Assembly: GCF_014644435.1 (NCBI RefSeq)
Contig: NZ_BMKR01000023.1
Span: 44,503 to 108,502, forward strand
Direction: 5' to 3'
Length of the DNA: 64,000 nucleotides
DNA from: Paenibacillus albidus
GTDB lineage: Bacteria > Bacillota > Bacilli > Paenibacillales > Paenibacillaceae
Each line of letters begins with the position of its first letter. The stretch's first letter is position 1. The position numbers and the translations under genes are program-made. A model generated the notes under the pieces. The model searched no databases. It worked only from the letters and a program-made list of their open reading frames with translations, and was not told the origin of the DNA. Shown piece by piece: positions 51,605 to 60,125 of the stretch.

Positions 51605-53404
51605 ATGTTCGATATGTTGAAGCAGTGGTTCTGGTATGACTGGCTCATGTTCATGATCCGATTGATTTGCAGCACATCGCTCCTGCTCACTACCGTTGAG
51701 CGAGCAGCTTATTTCACGTTGCCGCTGTGGGTTCTTGTGTTTTGGCAGATTATCGCTTTTTCTGTTCCTTGGCTGTGCTTGCAGCTCAATTATAAATACT
51801 ACTTGCTGACAGAGATCGTGATCTCGGGCGGATTGTGCTTGTATTTAGCTTCATACTTTCCGGAAGCCTACCTCACGTTCCTGGTGTATGCATTTTTTAT
51901 CGCCGCTAACAGCGCTCAAAGGGCTTATCTCTGGTCAGGGACTATATCCGTTTTATTCGTACCCGCTATAATTAAATTGCTTACAGAGCAGAGTGATTTC
52001 TGGCTCATGACCATTCACGTTGGATTGGCGTATGTGATAGGGTTCTCTTTTCATTTATTGATGGTTAATCATCGTCAAAGCGAGATTATCCGGGAGCAAA
52101 ATGGGGTGTTGGAACAGTACTTATCGCAAGTCGAGCGTATCACTTTGGCTGAGGAACGAAGCCGGCTCTCCAAAGAACTCCATGATACCGTCGGTCATGC
52201 TTACACTGCCCTCATTATGGGATTGGAAACCTTGCGGCCTGAACTAGCGACCGAGACAGGAATGGAACGGCTAGATTCCATGTTGAACCTAGCCCGTCAA
52301 AATATGGAGGAAGTAAGAGGATATGTGCATCAGATTGAATCTCCGCAGGAGGCGCTCCCGCTGATTCAGTATTTGCGGAAACTGGCCGAGGAGTTTCAGG
52401 AGCATGCGAAGGTATCCGTTCGTTTTCAGACCTTTGGTGAGGAACATCCAGTAACGAAGCAAGCTAAGATAGCACTGTATCGCTGCTTACAGGAATCGCT
52501 CACGAATGCTGTACGTCATGGACATGCGACAGAGATTACCGTATCAATGAAATATGAGCCTCAGCAGACGAGGCTCGAAATTCAAGATAATGGTCGCGGG
52601 ATGGAACAAGTGCAGGATGGCTTCGGCTTAAACGCCATGAAAGAGCGAGCGTTGAATTTGCAAGGTCATGTCGCCGTCTATACCCAATTGGGCGAAGGCA
52701 CCCTCGTTACCTGCACCTTGCCACGGCAAACGGAGCTTAAGGATGAAGTCATCCGCCTGGTAGTCGTCGATGACCAACCCTTCATCCGTGAAAGCTTGCG
52801 GACTCTTCTGGAGGAGCAGCGAGATTTGCAAGTGGTAGGGACGGCAGAAGATGGTGAACAAGCCATTGCGCTCTGCAAGCAGGTTCAACCTCAACTGGTC
52901 CTTATGGATTTGGACATGCCGAACATGGATGGGATCACCGCATCTCGTACCATGAAGCAAATGTGGCCCCAGATACGCATTCTGATTCTTACCACGTTCG
53001 AAGATACTAGGCAGGCTCTGGAAGTGTTGCGAAGCGGAGCTGACGGATATTTATTAAAATCCATCAAGCCGGCAGAACTTGCTGAGACGATACGCACGGT
53101 TTATCGTGGAGGCACCTTGATCAATCAAGAAATGTCACACAAATTGTTCGCACAGCTGGAGGCGGATAAGACCGGGGACGATACGTCACCAACCCAAATG
53201 GGAGCCGCCTATGATTTAACGCTACGGGAGATTGAGGTACTGAAGTTCGTGTCGAAAGGTCTACGATATAAAACGATTGCCTCCAAATTGTATTTATCCG
53301 ATGGTACGGTTAGAAACTATGCATCATCGGCCTACATGAAGTTGGGGGTTCGCAACCGGGAAGATGCGGTGCAAAAAGCACTAGAGGCCGGGCTGCTGGA
53401 ATAA
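51605..53404 (+). CDS. Fused NarL-type histidine kinase and LuxR-type response regulator
   Basis: One 599-residue frame joins proteins that are normally separate. The kinase part has about six membrane helices (1-155), HisKA_3 with the phosphorylated H in SKELHDTVGH (about 194) and an ATPase with DNGRGM and GFGLNAMKERA. After CTLPRQTELKDEVIR it continues directly into a receiver domain (about 382-500; VVVDDQP, phospho-D in LVLMDLDMP) and a LuxR helix-turn-helix (about 535-595; LTLREIEVLKFVSKGL). ATG 51605 follows GAGGGG. The relatives are LiaSR/DesKR-type pairs. The fusion makes phosphotransfer intramolecular and places a DNA-binding domain at the membrane. Confidence 0.92.
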   Translation: MFDMLKQWFWYDWLMFMIRLICSTSLLLTTVERAAYFTLPLWVLVFWQIIAFSVPWLCLQLNYKYYLLTEIVISGGLCLYLASYFPEAYLTFLVYAFFIAANSAQRAYLWSGTISVLFVPAIIKLLTEQSDFWLMTIHVGLAYVIGFSFHLLMVNHRQSEIIREQNGVLEQYLSQVERITLAEERSRLSKELHDTVGHAYTALIMGLETLRPELATETGMERLDSMLNLARQNMEEVRGYVHQIESPQEALPLIQYLRKLAEEFQEHAKVSVRFQTFGEEHPVTKQAKIALYRCLQESLTNAVRHGHATEITVSMKYEPQQTRLEIQDNGRGMEQVQDGFGLNAMKERALNLQGHVAVYTQLGEGTLVTCTLPRQTELKDEVIRLVVVDDQPFIRESLRTLLEEQRDLQVVGTAEDGEQAIALCKQVQPQLVLMDLDMPNMDGITASRTMKQMWPQIRILILTTFEDTRQALEVLRSGADGYLLKSIKPAELAETIRTVYRGGTLINQEMSHKLFAQLEADKTGDDTSPTQMGAAYDLTLREIEVLKFVSKGLRYKTIASKLYLSDGTVRNYASSAYMKLGVRNREDAVQKALEAGLLE

Positions 53405-53450
53405 TCCTTATCGCTCGGTATAGAATGCCGTTGGACACGGCAATAACTAA

Positions 53451-53486
53451 AAACAAGCGGCAGCATAGGCAGCCGCTTGTTTTTTA
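53451..53486. terminator. Bidirectional terminator
   Basis: AACAAGCGGC...GCCGCTTGTT stem with T on both strands, between the convergent kinase-regulator and beta-lactamase-like genes. Confidence 0.85.
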
Positions 53487-53531
53487 CTGTATAAGCCCTT
53501 CAATTGGGCTAGTGTTCATGAATCGGATCAA

Positions 53532-55523
53532 TTAGTGACTGATGGGTAAAATATAGTAATTAAATGCTTGATCCAATAAGGCACTAGCTTCTTGACGTTT
53601 CAAAAGTTCTTTTGAACGGAAGTTCACGGAGCCATCAGAATTAACCTTAGTATCCGGGTCCATGATCCCTTGGGAAATAAGCGCTTTAATGGCTTCAACT
53701 GCCCATGCATCCGTTTTGCCACTCAGTTTAACCTTCGTGCTAGGCTCTACCTGTCTCAGGTTTTGGATCATTACCGCCGCCACTTGTCTAGTGATCGGAG
53801 AATTAGGCTGAAAATTAGGCAGTCCGGCTTTCATCTGCTGCTTATTGGCTGCAAGCAAGAAAGGCATTTTATGCCACCCCTGGGCGCGAAGTAGCACTTC
53901 TGAGAATTCAGCTTGAGTCATCGTTCCTTTTGGATCAAAGATATGGGAAGACTTCCCGCTCATGACTTTCAAAGCGTTGAGATCGTTAATATATGGTTTA
54001 TACTTACTATTCGCAGGTACATCAGAGAATGGTGAATCAAGGTTAACTTTTTCTGAAAATGAAGCTAAGTCTGGTAGATTCGTAGAATACATATATGCAA
54101 TCTGGCCAGCTGCGTTTTTCTTAAACGTCACTTTAGTACCTGATTCATCTTCGAACAATAAAGGGTGGATCATTTTCAGTGTATGCTTGCCTGAAGCTGC
54201 TTCCCAAACTAAGTTCCCGTTCGAATAAGAAACCTTATTCCTCAAAGCATCCATACGAATGTTTTTATATAATCCGACATACGCTTTGGCTTGCTGCTCG
54301 CTGATTGCCGAATAGGTTGGCTTTGAAACTTCTGTCTTTCTTGGATAATAGTGATTCATAAACGATTCATACACGTCAATGCTAAACTGGGCGTTGTCGT
54401 CATTGTTGGACAGATAAAAGGCTGTATTTTTCTCAGGCAGAATAACAATCAGGGATGAATGCCCTGTAACATTCCCTCCTTTTAGAATCACATGTTGACC
54501 ATTCATCTTCTCAGGGAAGTAGCCTTCGAACCCGATTGTTGTAATAGGAATCGTTTTATCAGCAAAAAACTGGTATGTGTGCATTTGCTCTATGCTTTTT
54601 TGGCTCACAATTTCTTTGCCATCATACTTTCCTTTGTTCAGATGCATTAAGAGATACTTCGCCATGTCATCTGCTGTTGAGATGATACCACCTTCAGGTT
54701 TTTCTGTAGGCATAGTTCCATCCATGGGGATCTTTTCACCCTTCGGTCCATAGTGAGCAGCCATTCTGCCTAATAGTTCAGGCGTAATCCGCACATTCGT
54801 TGAGGTCATGCCTAACGGGTTGAAAATGTTTTTCTCCATATACTTCGAATAGGGCATTCCCGAGGCGTTCTCTACCGCATACCCCGCTAGCAAAAACCCA
54901 AGATTGTCATAAACGTATGCTTCTCCCGGAGGCCTTACAACCGCTGACATATGTGATTTGACAAAATCCTTTATTGGATAGTTTTTATTAACATATTCCG
55001 TTGAATAATACGAAGCGATGTCGGGAGATTCAAATCCGCTTGTATAGGTAAGCAGATCATACATGGTCAGTTTTTTCCCCGTTTTATTCGGAATCTTCAC
55101 TCCTCCTAAGTACTTTTGAATGTCGCCTCGTAAATCGATTTTCCCCTTATCGACCATCTGCATAGCAGCCAAGGCCGTGAATTGCTTGGTAACAGAGCCG
55201 ATCTGGAAAACAGTGTCTTTATCAACGGGAATCTTCTTTTCTTTGTCGGCATAACCGTAACCTTTGCTTAGTAACACTTTCCCATCGCCCACGACCGCAA
55301 AATTAGAACCGACTGTGTTATACTTCATCATCACATCCGCAAAAACGCTATCTGCAAATGCTTCTACCTCCTTGGCATCGCGGGGTCCCTCCAAGCTAGA
55401 TTTTACAGATACAATAGGTGTGGCAATTGTTGCGGCAGCTGTCGGGCCGCTAGCTGGCATACATGCGGTCGTTGCCGTAGCGGATAATAGCAGAACCGCG
55501 ATGGTGCGAATCTTTTTGTTCAT
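53532..55523 (-). CDS. Exported class C beta-lactamase-like serine hydrolase with SLH repeats
   Basis: A protein of 663 residues. ATG 55523 is chosen because GAGGAGAGACC precedes it and MNKKIRTIAVLLL opens a signal peptide; a cysteine follows in TTACMP, a weak lipobox. The beta-lactamase/penicillin-binding fold (about 60-400) has the SxxK motif GSVTKQF, YxN in VYDNLG, and GGNVTGHSS in the place of the third motif. SLH-type repeats (about 505-660) anchor it to the wall. Relatives hydrolyse D-amino peptides or esters and few are true antibiotic lactamases. The gene is convergent with the kinase-regulator and its upstream region carries the shared palindrome. Confidence 0.88.
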   Translation of the reverse strand: MNKKIRTIAVLLLSATATTACMPASGPTAAATIATPIVSVKSSLEGPRDAKEVEAFADSVFADVMMKYNTVGSNFAVVGDGKVLLSKGYGYADKEKKIPVDKDTVFQIGSVTKQFTALAAMQMVDKGKIDLRGDIQKYLGGVKIPNKTGKKLTMYDLLTYTSGFESPDIASYYSTEYVNKNYPIKDFVKSHMSAVVRPPGEAYVYDNLGFLLAGYAVENASGMPYSKYMEKNIFNPLGMTSTNVRITPELLGRMAAHYGPKGEKIPMDGTMPTEKPEGGIISTADDMAKYLLMHLNKGKYDGKEIVSQKSIEQMHTYQFFADKTIPITTIGFEGYFPEKMNGQHVILKGGNVTGHSSLIVILPEKNTAFYLSNNDDNAQFSIDVYESFMNHYYPRKTEVSKPTYSAISEQQAKAYVGLYKNIRMDALRNKVSYSNGNLVWEAASGKHTLKMIHPLLFEDESGTKVTFKKNAAGQIAYMYSTNLPDLASFSEKVNLDSPFSDVPANSKYKPYINDLNALKVMSGKSSHIFDPKGTMTQAEFSEVLLRAQGWHKMPFLLAANKQQMKAGLPNFQPNSPITRQVAAVMIQNLRQVEPSTKVKLSGKTDAWAVEAIKALISQGIMDPDTKVNSDGSVNFRSKELLKRQEASALLDQAFNYYILPISH

Positions 55524-55638
55524 AAATGGTCTCTCCTCAAAATGTATTTGCCTCATGACGGCTAAACCGAGTATGGCAAAGGACTTGTCATATCAACAAG
55601 TTTCATTTTGTCATCCATCATGCCAAGACACCTCAAAG

Positions 55639-55650
55639 TGTCATATGACA
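55639..55650 (+). promoter_or_regulatory. Palindrome TGTCATATGACA, copy 2
   Basis: The same 12-base palindrome, with identical flanks (GTGTCATATGACATT), as at 50831. It lies 116 bases before the beta-lactamase-like start and 94 bases before the DedA start, so it could control either. A further imperfect repeat GACACctcaaaGTGTC lies just before it. Confidence 0.5.
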
Positions 55651-55743
55651 TTTAGGCACTAGGATTTATGACCACAAAAGAATTAAGATTCTCAAAAACG
55701 GTCAAATAACCATTTCTTTGCCTAGAACCATTAGAGACGGAGC

Positions 55744-56259
55744 GTGATCATCATCGCCTTATTACAGGACATCATTATAGAACACGGGTACATCTCCATT
55801 TTCTTCTGTTTGGCACTTGGTATTATCGGTTTGCCTGTGCCTGATGAAATCCTAATGGCGACTGTCGGTTATCTTTCTTCAATTGGGCTGCTTTATTTCC
55901 CGCTATCTCTTTCGATTAGCGTCTTCGGGGCCATAACTGGAATGCTATGCAGTTACGCCCTTGGGCGGAAATTCGGCAAGCCGCTACTTTGGAAATATGG
56001 AAAATGGATTAGGTTCACGACAAAAAAATTGGAAAAAACAACGAGTTGGTTCGACCATTATGGCCCCTGGGCAATATGTATAGGCTACTTTATTCCGGGA
56101 CTCCGCCACCTAACATGTTATCTAGCAGGGATGAGCGCAATGAGCCTCAGGAAGTACTTATTCTACTCGGTCATGGGAGCCTTGGTCTGGTGTGCAGTGT
56201 TTCTTTCAATCGGGTATTTCCTTGGAGCATCGTTCGATTTTCCGATTTCCATCAAATGA
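55744..56259 (+). CDS. DedA-family membrane protein
   Basis: A protein of 171 residues, slightly shorter than the usual 190-200. It has the family features GLPVPDEILMATVGYLSS, the GRKFGKP loop and the conserved FIPGLRHLTCYLAGMSAM segment, which in DedA/SNARE-associated proteins reads R-x-x-x-P-x-x-A-G. DedA proteins act in lipid carrier flipping and membrane energisation and can influence resistance to cationic peptides. GTG 55744 has only a weak GGAG next to it. It is divergent from the beta-lactamase-like gene. Confidence 0.85.
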   Translation: MIIIALLQDIIIEHGYISIFFCLALGIIGLPVPDEILMATVGYLSSIGLLYFPLSLSISVFGAITGMLCSYALGRKFGKPLLWKYGKWIRFTTKKLEKTTSWFDHYGPWAICIGYFIPGLRHLTCYLAGMSAMSLRKYLFYSVMGALVWCAVFLSIGYFLGASFDFPISIK

Positions 56260-56338
56260 AGATAAAGGAGAGGGACTATCATTACATGTGTTGAAAACGA
56301 ACCTTTTAGATGAACATTTTTTTACTGAGGAGAAACGT

Positions 56339-57670
56339 ATGAAAATCATAGACACCCTAAACAAATGGACACTTGAATCTATTAAATTTAAGCTAATTTT
56401 CCCCATCGTGCTCGTTCAAATTCTCGGTACGAACATTGGTAAGTTCGTGAACTTCATCTTGGATACGGGTAAGGAGGTTATCGCCAAAGCAGGAATCCAA
56501 AAGGAGTTTATGGAAGGGAATATTGGCTTATATGTTTCTTCTGTTTTTAGCACACTGATATCGGTACTCATTGTTGTTTTCATGTATGATCGGCTAGTCC
56601 TAAGGAGACTTCAATCGGTTGCGAGATTTACAGATAAGCTTGGTGCAGGTGATTTGTCTTCTGAACTACACTTTAAGGGGAATGATGATATAAGTAAGCT
56701 AGGTAAATCTTTAAATACAGGCTCAACTAGTATCAAGAAACTGGTGGTGGAAATTGATAGCGCATCTAATAGCATACATCAATCTAGTTCAGCAATGCTG
56801 GACGCAACGCGCAATTCAACAGCGAGTATAGCAAGGATTCAATCAAAGTCACATATTCTTGCACAAGACGCGACAAGTTTGTTAAATGATACACAACGCG
56901 CTAAGTTGTCCCTTCTTAAAATAACTAGATCCAATGATGAATTATTACATAAGGTAAAGGCTTCCTTGGAAACCTCTAGCGCTATAAAGACAAGAGCGAC
57001 GCAAATGGAAGTCGAGGCCGTTCATTCCCTTGAGAAGGCTATTCGAACGTATGAAGAGAAGCAGCAGAACCTTCGGAATGCCATTGAGGCTGGACGCATC
57101 GTGGATGAGATTTATGTTATTTCTGCAAGCATCAAGGAAATTTCTTCACAGACCAACATTTTAGCCTTAAATGCTTCCATTGAGGCAGCGAGAGCCGGTC
57201 AACAAGGGAAAGGATTCCAGGTTGTAGCCGAAAGAGTAAAAAAATTGTCCAGCGAATCGGCTGAAGCCATATCTCATATTGATGAAATGGTCGTTCAAGT
57301 GAAAGATGCATTCCTAAAACTGGGGAAGAGTTCACAGGACATATTGGACTATATGAACAATGAGGTAAAAGCGGATTATAAACTGCTTATACAGACCGGC
57401 CAACAGTATCAGCGTGATGCACAAGTGATTCTGACGCTCTCTGAGGAAGTACATACTTCAACAGAATTAATGGGTTACGCCGTAGCGGATATTGAGGATG
57501 TCATTGTAGGCGTCTCCGAGAGCTCTTCTAGGGCTGCAGGTTATACCAGTGAAATGAAGGAAAGCTTAGGTGAAATGAATGAGGCGATGCATAAAGTCAC
57601 TGATTCCATGGAGGGACAAGCTGAAATGTCCGTACAATTAAGGGAATCGATTAAGAGGTTCAACTTGTAG
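56339..57670 (+). CDS. Methyl-accepting chemotaxis-type receptor
   Basis: A protein of 443 residues. ATG 56339 is chosen because GAGGAGAAACG precedes it; the upstream frame overlaps DedA. Two membrane helices (about 18-40 and 75-97) enclose a very small outer loop, so an extracellular ligand domain is nearly absent. A HAMP domain (about 98-150) and the signalling domain (about 200-440) follow; the hairpin tip has the conserved TNILALNASIEAARAG. Such receptors control CheA. It may also be a non-chemotaxis MCP. No chemotaxis genes are nearby. Confidence 0.88.
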   Translation: MKIIDTLNKWTLESIKFKLIFPIVLVQILGTNIGKFVNFILDTGKEVIAKAGIQKEFMEGNIGLYVSSVFSTLISVLIVVFMYDRLVLRRLQSVARFTDKLGAGDLSSELHFKGNDDISKLGKSLNTGSTSIKKLVVEIDSASNSIHQSSSAMLDATRNSTASIARIQSKSHILAQDATSLLNDTQRAKLSLLKITRSNDELLHKVKASLETSSAIKTRATQMEVEAVHSLEKAIRTYEEKQQNLRNAIEAGRIVDEIYVISASIKEISSQTNILALNASIEAARAGQQGKGFQVVAERVKKLSSESAEAISHIDEMVVQVKDAFLKLGKSSQDILDYMNNEVKADYKLLIQTGQQYQRDAQVILTLSEEVHTSTELMGYAVADIEDVIVGVSESSSRAAGYTSEMKESLGEMNEAMHKVTDSMEGQAEMSVQLRESIKRFNL

Positions 57671-57833
57671 GAAATGTGGCGGGGATAATATACCGACCAA
57701 GCAGCATCTTAGGATGGCTTTATCGCAAAAATAGTTTTCTTGCATTTTGAATGGCTTATACTCATCAGAGCCTAGTTTTCATGGCAATATAGTATGCAAA
57801 CATTACCAATTCATAGTTAAGGAGGGCATACGT

Positions 57834-58270
57834 ATGGACCAATAATTGCAGCAAGAAGGGTACTTTGGGGAGTTCGGGGGCAGCTTCGTCCCGCCGGAAT
57901 TGCAGTAAGTTTTGAGTTATTTGAGTGAGCAATTTTACAAGTTTAGAGAAGATCCAGACTTTAAGGAAGAGCTTCGCTATTACTTGCGCGAATATATTGG
58001 CCGCGAGAATCCGCTGACGTATACGGAGCGGCTGTCCAAAGCTTGGGGAGGGCCGAAGATTTACTTAAAGCGCGAGGATCTGAATCATACCGGAGCGCAT
58101 AAGATCAACAACGCGATTGGCCAGATTCTGCTCGCTAAGCGGATGGGTGCCAAACGGATTATCGCGGAGACGGGTGCCGGACAGCACGGTGTTGCTACGG
58201 CAACGGCCTGCGCCATGTTCAATATGGAATGCGTCATTTACATGGGAGCTGAAGATACGCGCCCGCAGAG
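57834..58270 (+). pseudogene. trpB fragment (tryptophan synthase beta, broken)
   Basis: Starts like trpB after GGAGGG, but codon 4 is TAA and a second stop and frameshift follow after FGEFGGSFVPPELQ. The next part is well kept: GRENPLTYTERLS, LKREDLNHTGAHKINNAIGQ with the PLP lysine, and ETGAGQHGVATATACA. It ends abruptly at GAEDTRPQ, at about 40% of the normal length. No other trp gene is nearby. Non-functional. Confidence 0.9.
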
Positions 58271-58370
58271 TTTGATGTCAGCTTTGACCGCACCTTATAT
58301 TTTTTTAGCGGTGATATGAATCGGGGTTCTGATGAGCTCGCACTGAAGGCGTGGCAAGTAGATACTTGGT

Positions 58371-58490
58371 GGTGCGGTAGGCAGGGTAGTAAACGGGAAG
58401 AAAACATTAGACGAAGCAACTGCTGCTATTCAAACACAAACACAAACTGTTGCTGATAAAGTTGCAAAGGCTCAGAAGGCAAAGAAATAA
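58371..58490 (+). pseudogene. 3' fragment of an extracellular solute-binding protein gene
   Basis: An open stretch of 39 codons with no start reads VVNGKKTLDEATAAIQTQ and then QTVADKVAKAQKAKK before a stop. This is the usual C-terminal pattern of family-1 sugar-binding lipoproteins (G-K-x-T-x-x-E-A). Together with the trpB fragment it shows that this stretch is made of joined gene ends. Confidence 0.5.
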
Positions 58491-59459
58491 AATACTAAGA
58501 ATCATTAAAGAGTATGAAAAGTGAGGAAGTCTGATCCGGGTCGTCTCGGGCGACGACTGTTCTGGACGCCGAGGATCGGCCATGCTTCAGTGAGCCAACT
58601 TCGAAAGTCTGAGTGGTGGTCGACCGAGTTCAGACGCCCCTTCTCGTCCTGGCCTAAACGTCTGGCCAAGCTGGCTAACGAAGCTTACAACGTTGCACAG
58701 GCAAACTTAGCACAGGCCTGCAGCTTTGCCGAAGCGGCTATTACCGCTTTCACCGTGCGTTTCATACGCTCAAAGGTATCGAAACCACCGAACGAGAAGA
58801 CCTTGGTGAAGCCGTTTGGCAACTCAGCCAGTCTGATCACCAGATTGGCAGCCTGTAACGGAAGATATGGCTCGACGCTGGTTCGATACAGCGCGCAATT
58901 ACTGATTGAAATGATCCAACGGCAAACTCCCTCGCATATGCCCGTAAGAAAACTCAGGAAATTGCTGTACAAAGTTCATAAGAGGAGTTATGGCGTTATG
59001 TCTTTAAATCAACAGCTTCACAAGGAATCGATGAAATACCTAACGACTGCCCCTTCGCGAAAATGACGCTAAGTTTATCAGCGCAATAGATGATAAAGAG
59101 AAAGCTCGCATCGTAAGCATAAGCTGTCTGCGGATTTCAACCACAGGTAGTGTTAATTGAAGAAATCTGAAGACGGGCAGCGGCCGGAAGTCCAAACATT
59201 CACCGTAGTGACGTAAAAATCAAATTAGTATGAAATGCGCCCCTGAATCATTATTTTCGGGTGCTTTTTGTGTTAATATAACCGCCAGAGTACACATCCG
59301 GTCGTCGCTGAATGTATGGAAAGACGGCAAACGCAATATGGGGAACTCTTTGTGGGTACGTTAGAAAAAATCGTTGAATAGTACTCTCCATACGAAAAAA
59401 TCTTAAATCTACAGTCAAAATACAGATTACTATGTTATCTTTTTTCAGGAGGGATATTT
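58491..59459 (+). other. Stretch with no recognised gene
   Basis: It contains one open frame (58521-59066, plus) coding for a basic 181-residue sequence, rich in S, R and K, with no good ribosome site and no family that I recognise; its composition suggests an accidental or decayed frame. The dispersed repeat at 59178-59213 and a weak hairpin near 59240-59275 follow. Just before 59460 lies AGGAGGGATATTT, the ribosome site of the regulator. Confidence 0.4.
59178..59213 (+). repeat. Dispersed 36-base repeat, copy 2
   Basis: CAGCGGCCGGAAGTCCAAAC and the next 16 bases match the reverse complement of 20163-20198 in 33 of 36 positions. Confidence 0.6.
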
Positions 59460-60125
59460 ATGGACATACGAATTCTACTTGTCGAGGATGATGAGCATAT
59501 ATGTAATACCGTCAAGACCTTCTTAAGCGAAGCCGGATATAAAGTAGATGCCTGCATAGACGGTAACGAAGCGCATCAAAAGTTTTTTAATAATCTTTAC
59601 CAGCTTGTCATTCTCGACATCATGCTGCCCGGTATGAGCGGCCATGAGCTTTTACTAGAGTTTCGCAAGCTGAATAATACGCCCGTATTGATGATGACCG
59701 CCCTTTCAGATGACGAAAACCAAATCAAGGCGTTTGACGCAGAAGCGGACGATTATGTGACAAAGCCTTTCAGGATTCAGCTTCTGTTGAAACGTGTGGA
59801 AGCCTTGCTCCGGCGAAGCGGCGCGTTGGCAAAAGAAATCCGCTACAGCAAACTGACGCTTCTGCCGGAGGATTTCAAAGCAGTCTACGGCGGCGTGGAA
59901 CTGCCCTTGACACTCAAAGAATTTGAAATCCTTATGCTATTGGTTCAAGGCAGGGGTAGGACGTTATCTCATGAAATCATCTTATCTCGCGTGTGGGGCT
60001 ATGATTTTGACGGCGACGGTAGCACCGTGCACACCCACATCAAAAACCTACGTGCGAAGATGCCTGAGAATATCATCCAGACGGCTCGCGGCGTAGGTTA
60101 CCGATTGGTGGAAGAAACGCTATGA
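59460..60125 (+). CDS. OmpR-family response regulator
   Basis: A protein of 221 residues: receiver domain (about 1-115; LLVEDDEH, phospho-D in LVILDIMLPGM, and YVTKPF) and winged helix (about 125-220; SRVWGYDFDGDGSTVHTHIKNLRAK, then ARGVGYRL). ATG 59460 follows GGAGGG. It overlaps the kinase gene by four bases. With the kinase and VanZ gene it resembles a VanRS- or BceRS-like cell-envelope stress system. Confidence 0.93.
   Translation: MDIRILLVEDDEHICNTVKTFLSEAGYKVDACIDGNEAHQKFFNNLYQLVILDIMLPGMSGHELLLEFRKLNNTPVLMMTALSDDENQIKAFDAEADDYVTKPFRIQLLLKRVEALLRRSGALAKEIRYSKLTLLPEDFKAVYGGVELPLTLKEFEILMLLVQGRGRTLSHEIILSRVWGYDFDGDGSTVHTHIKNLRAKMPENIIQTARGVGYRLVEETL

Noticed and set aside
58521..59066. 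181-codon open frame in the island
   Set aside because: Basic, serine/arginine-rich product without recognisable fold, no well-placed ribosome site, surrounded by gene debris; kept only as an unassigned stretch.
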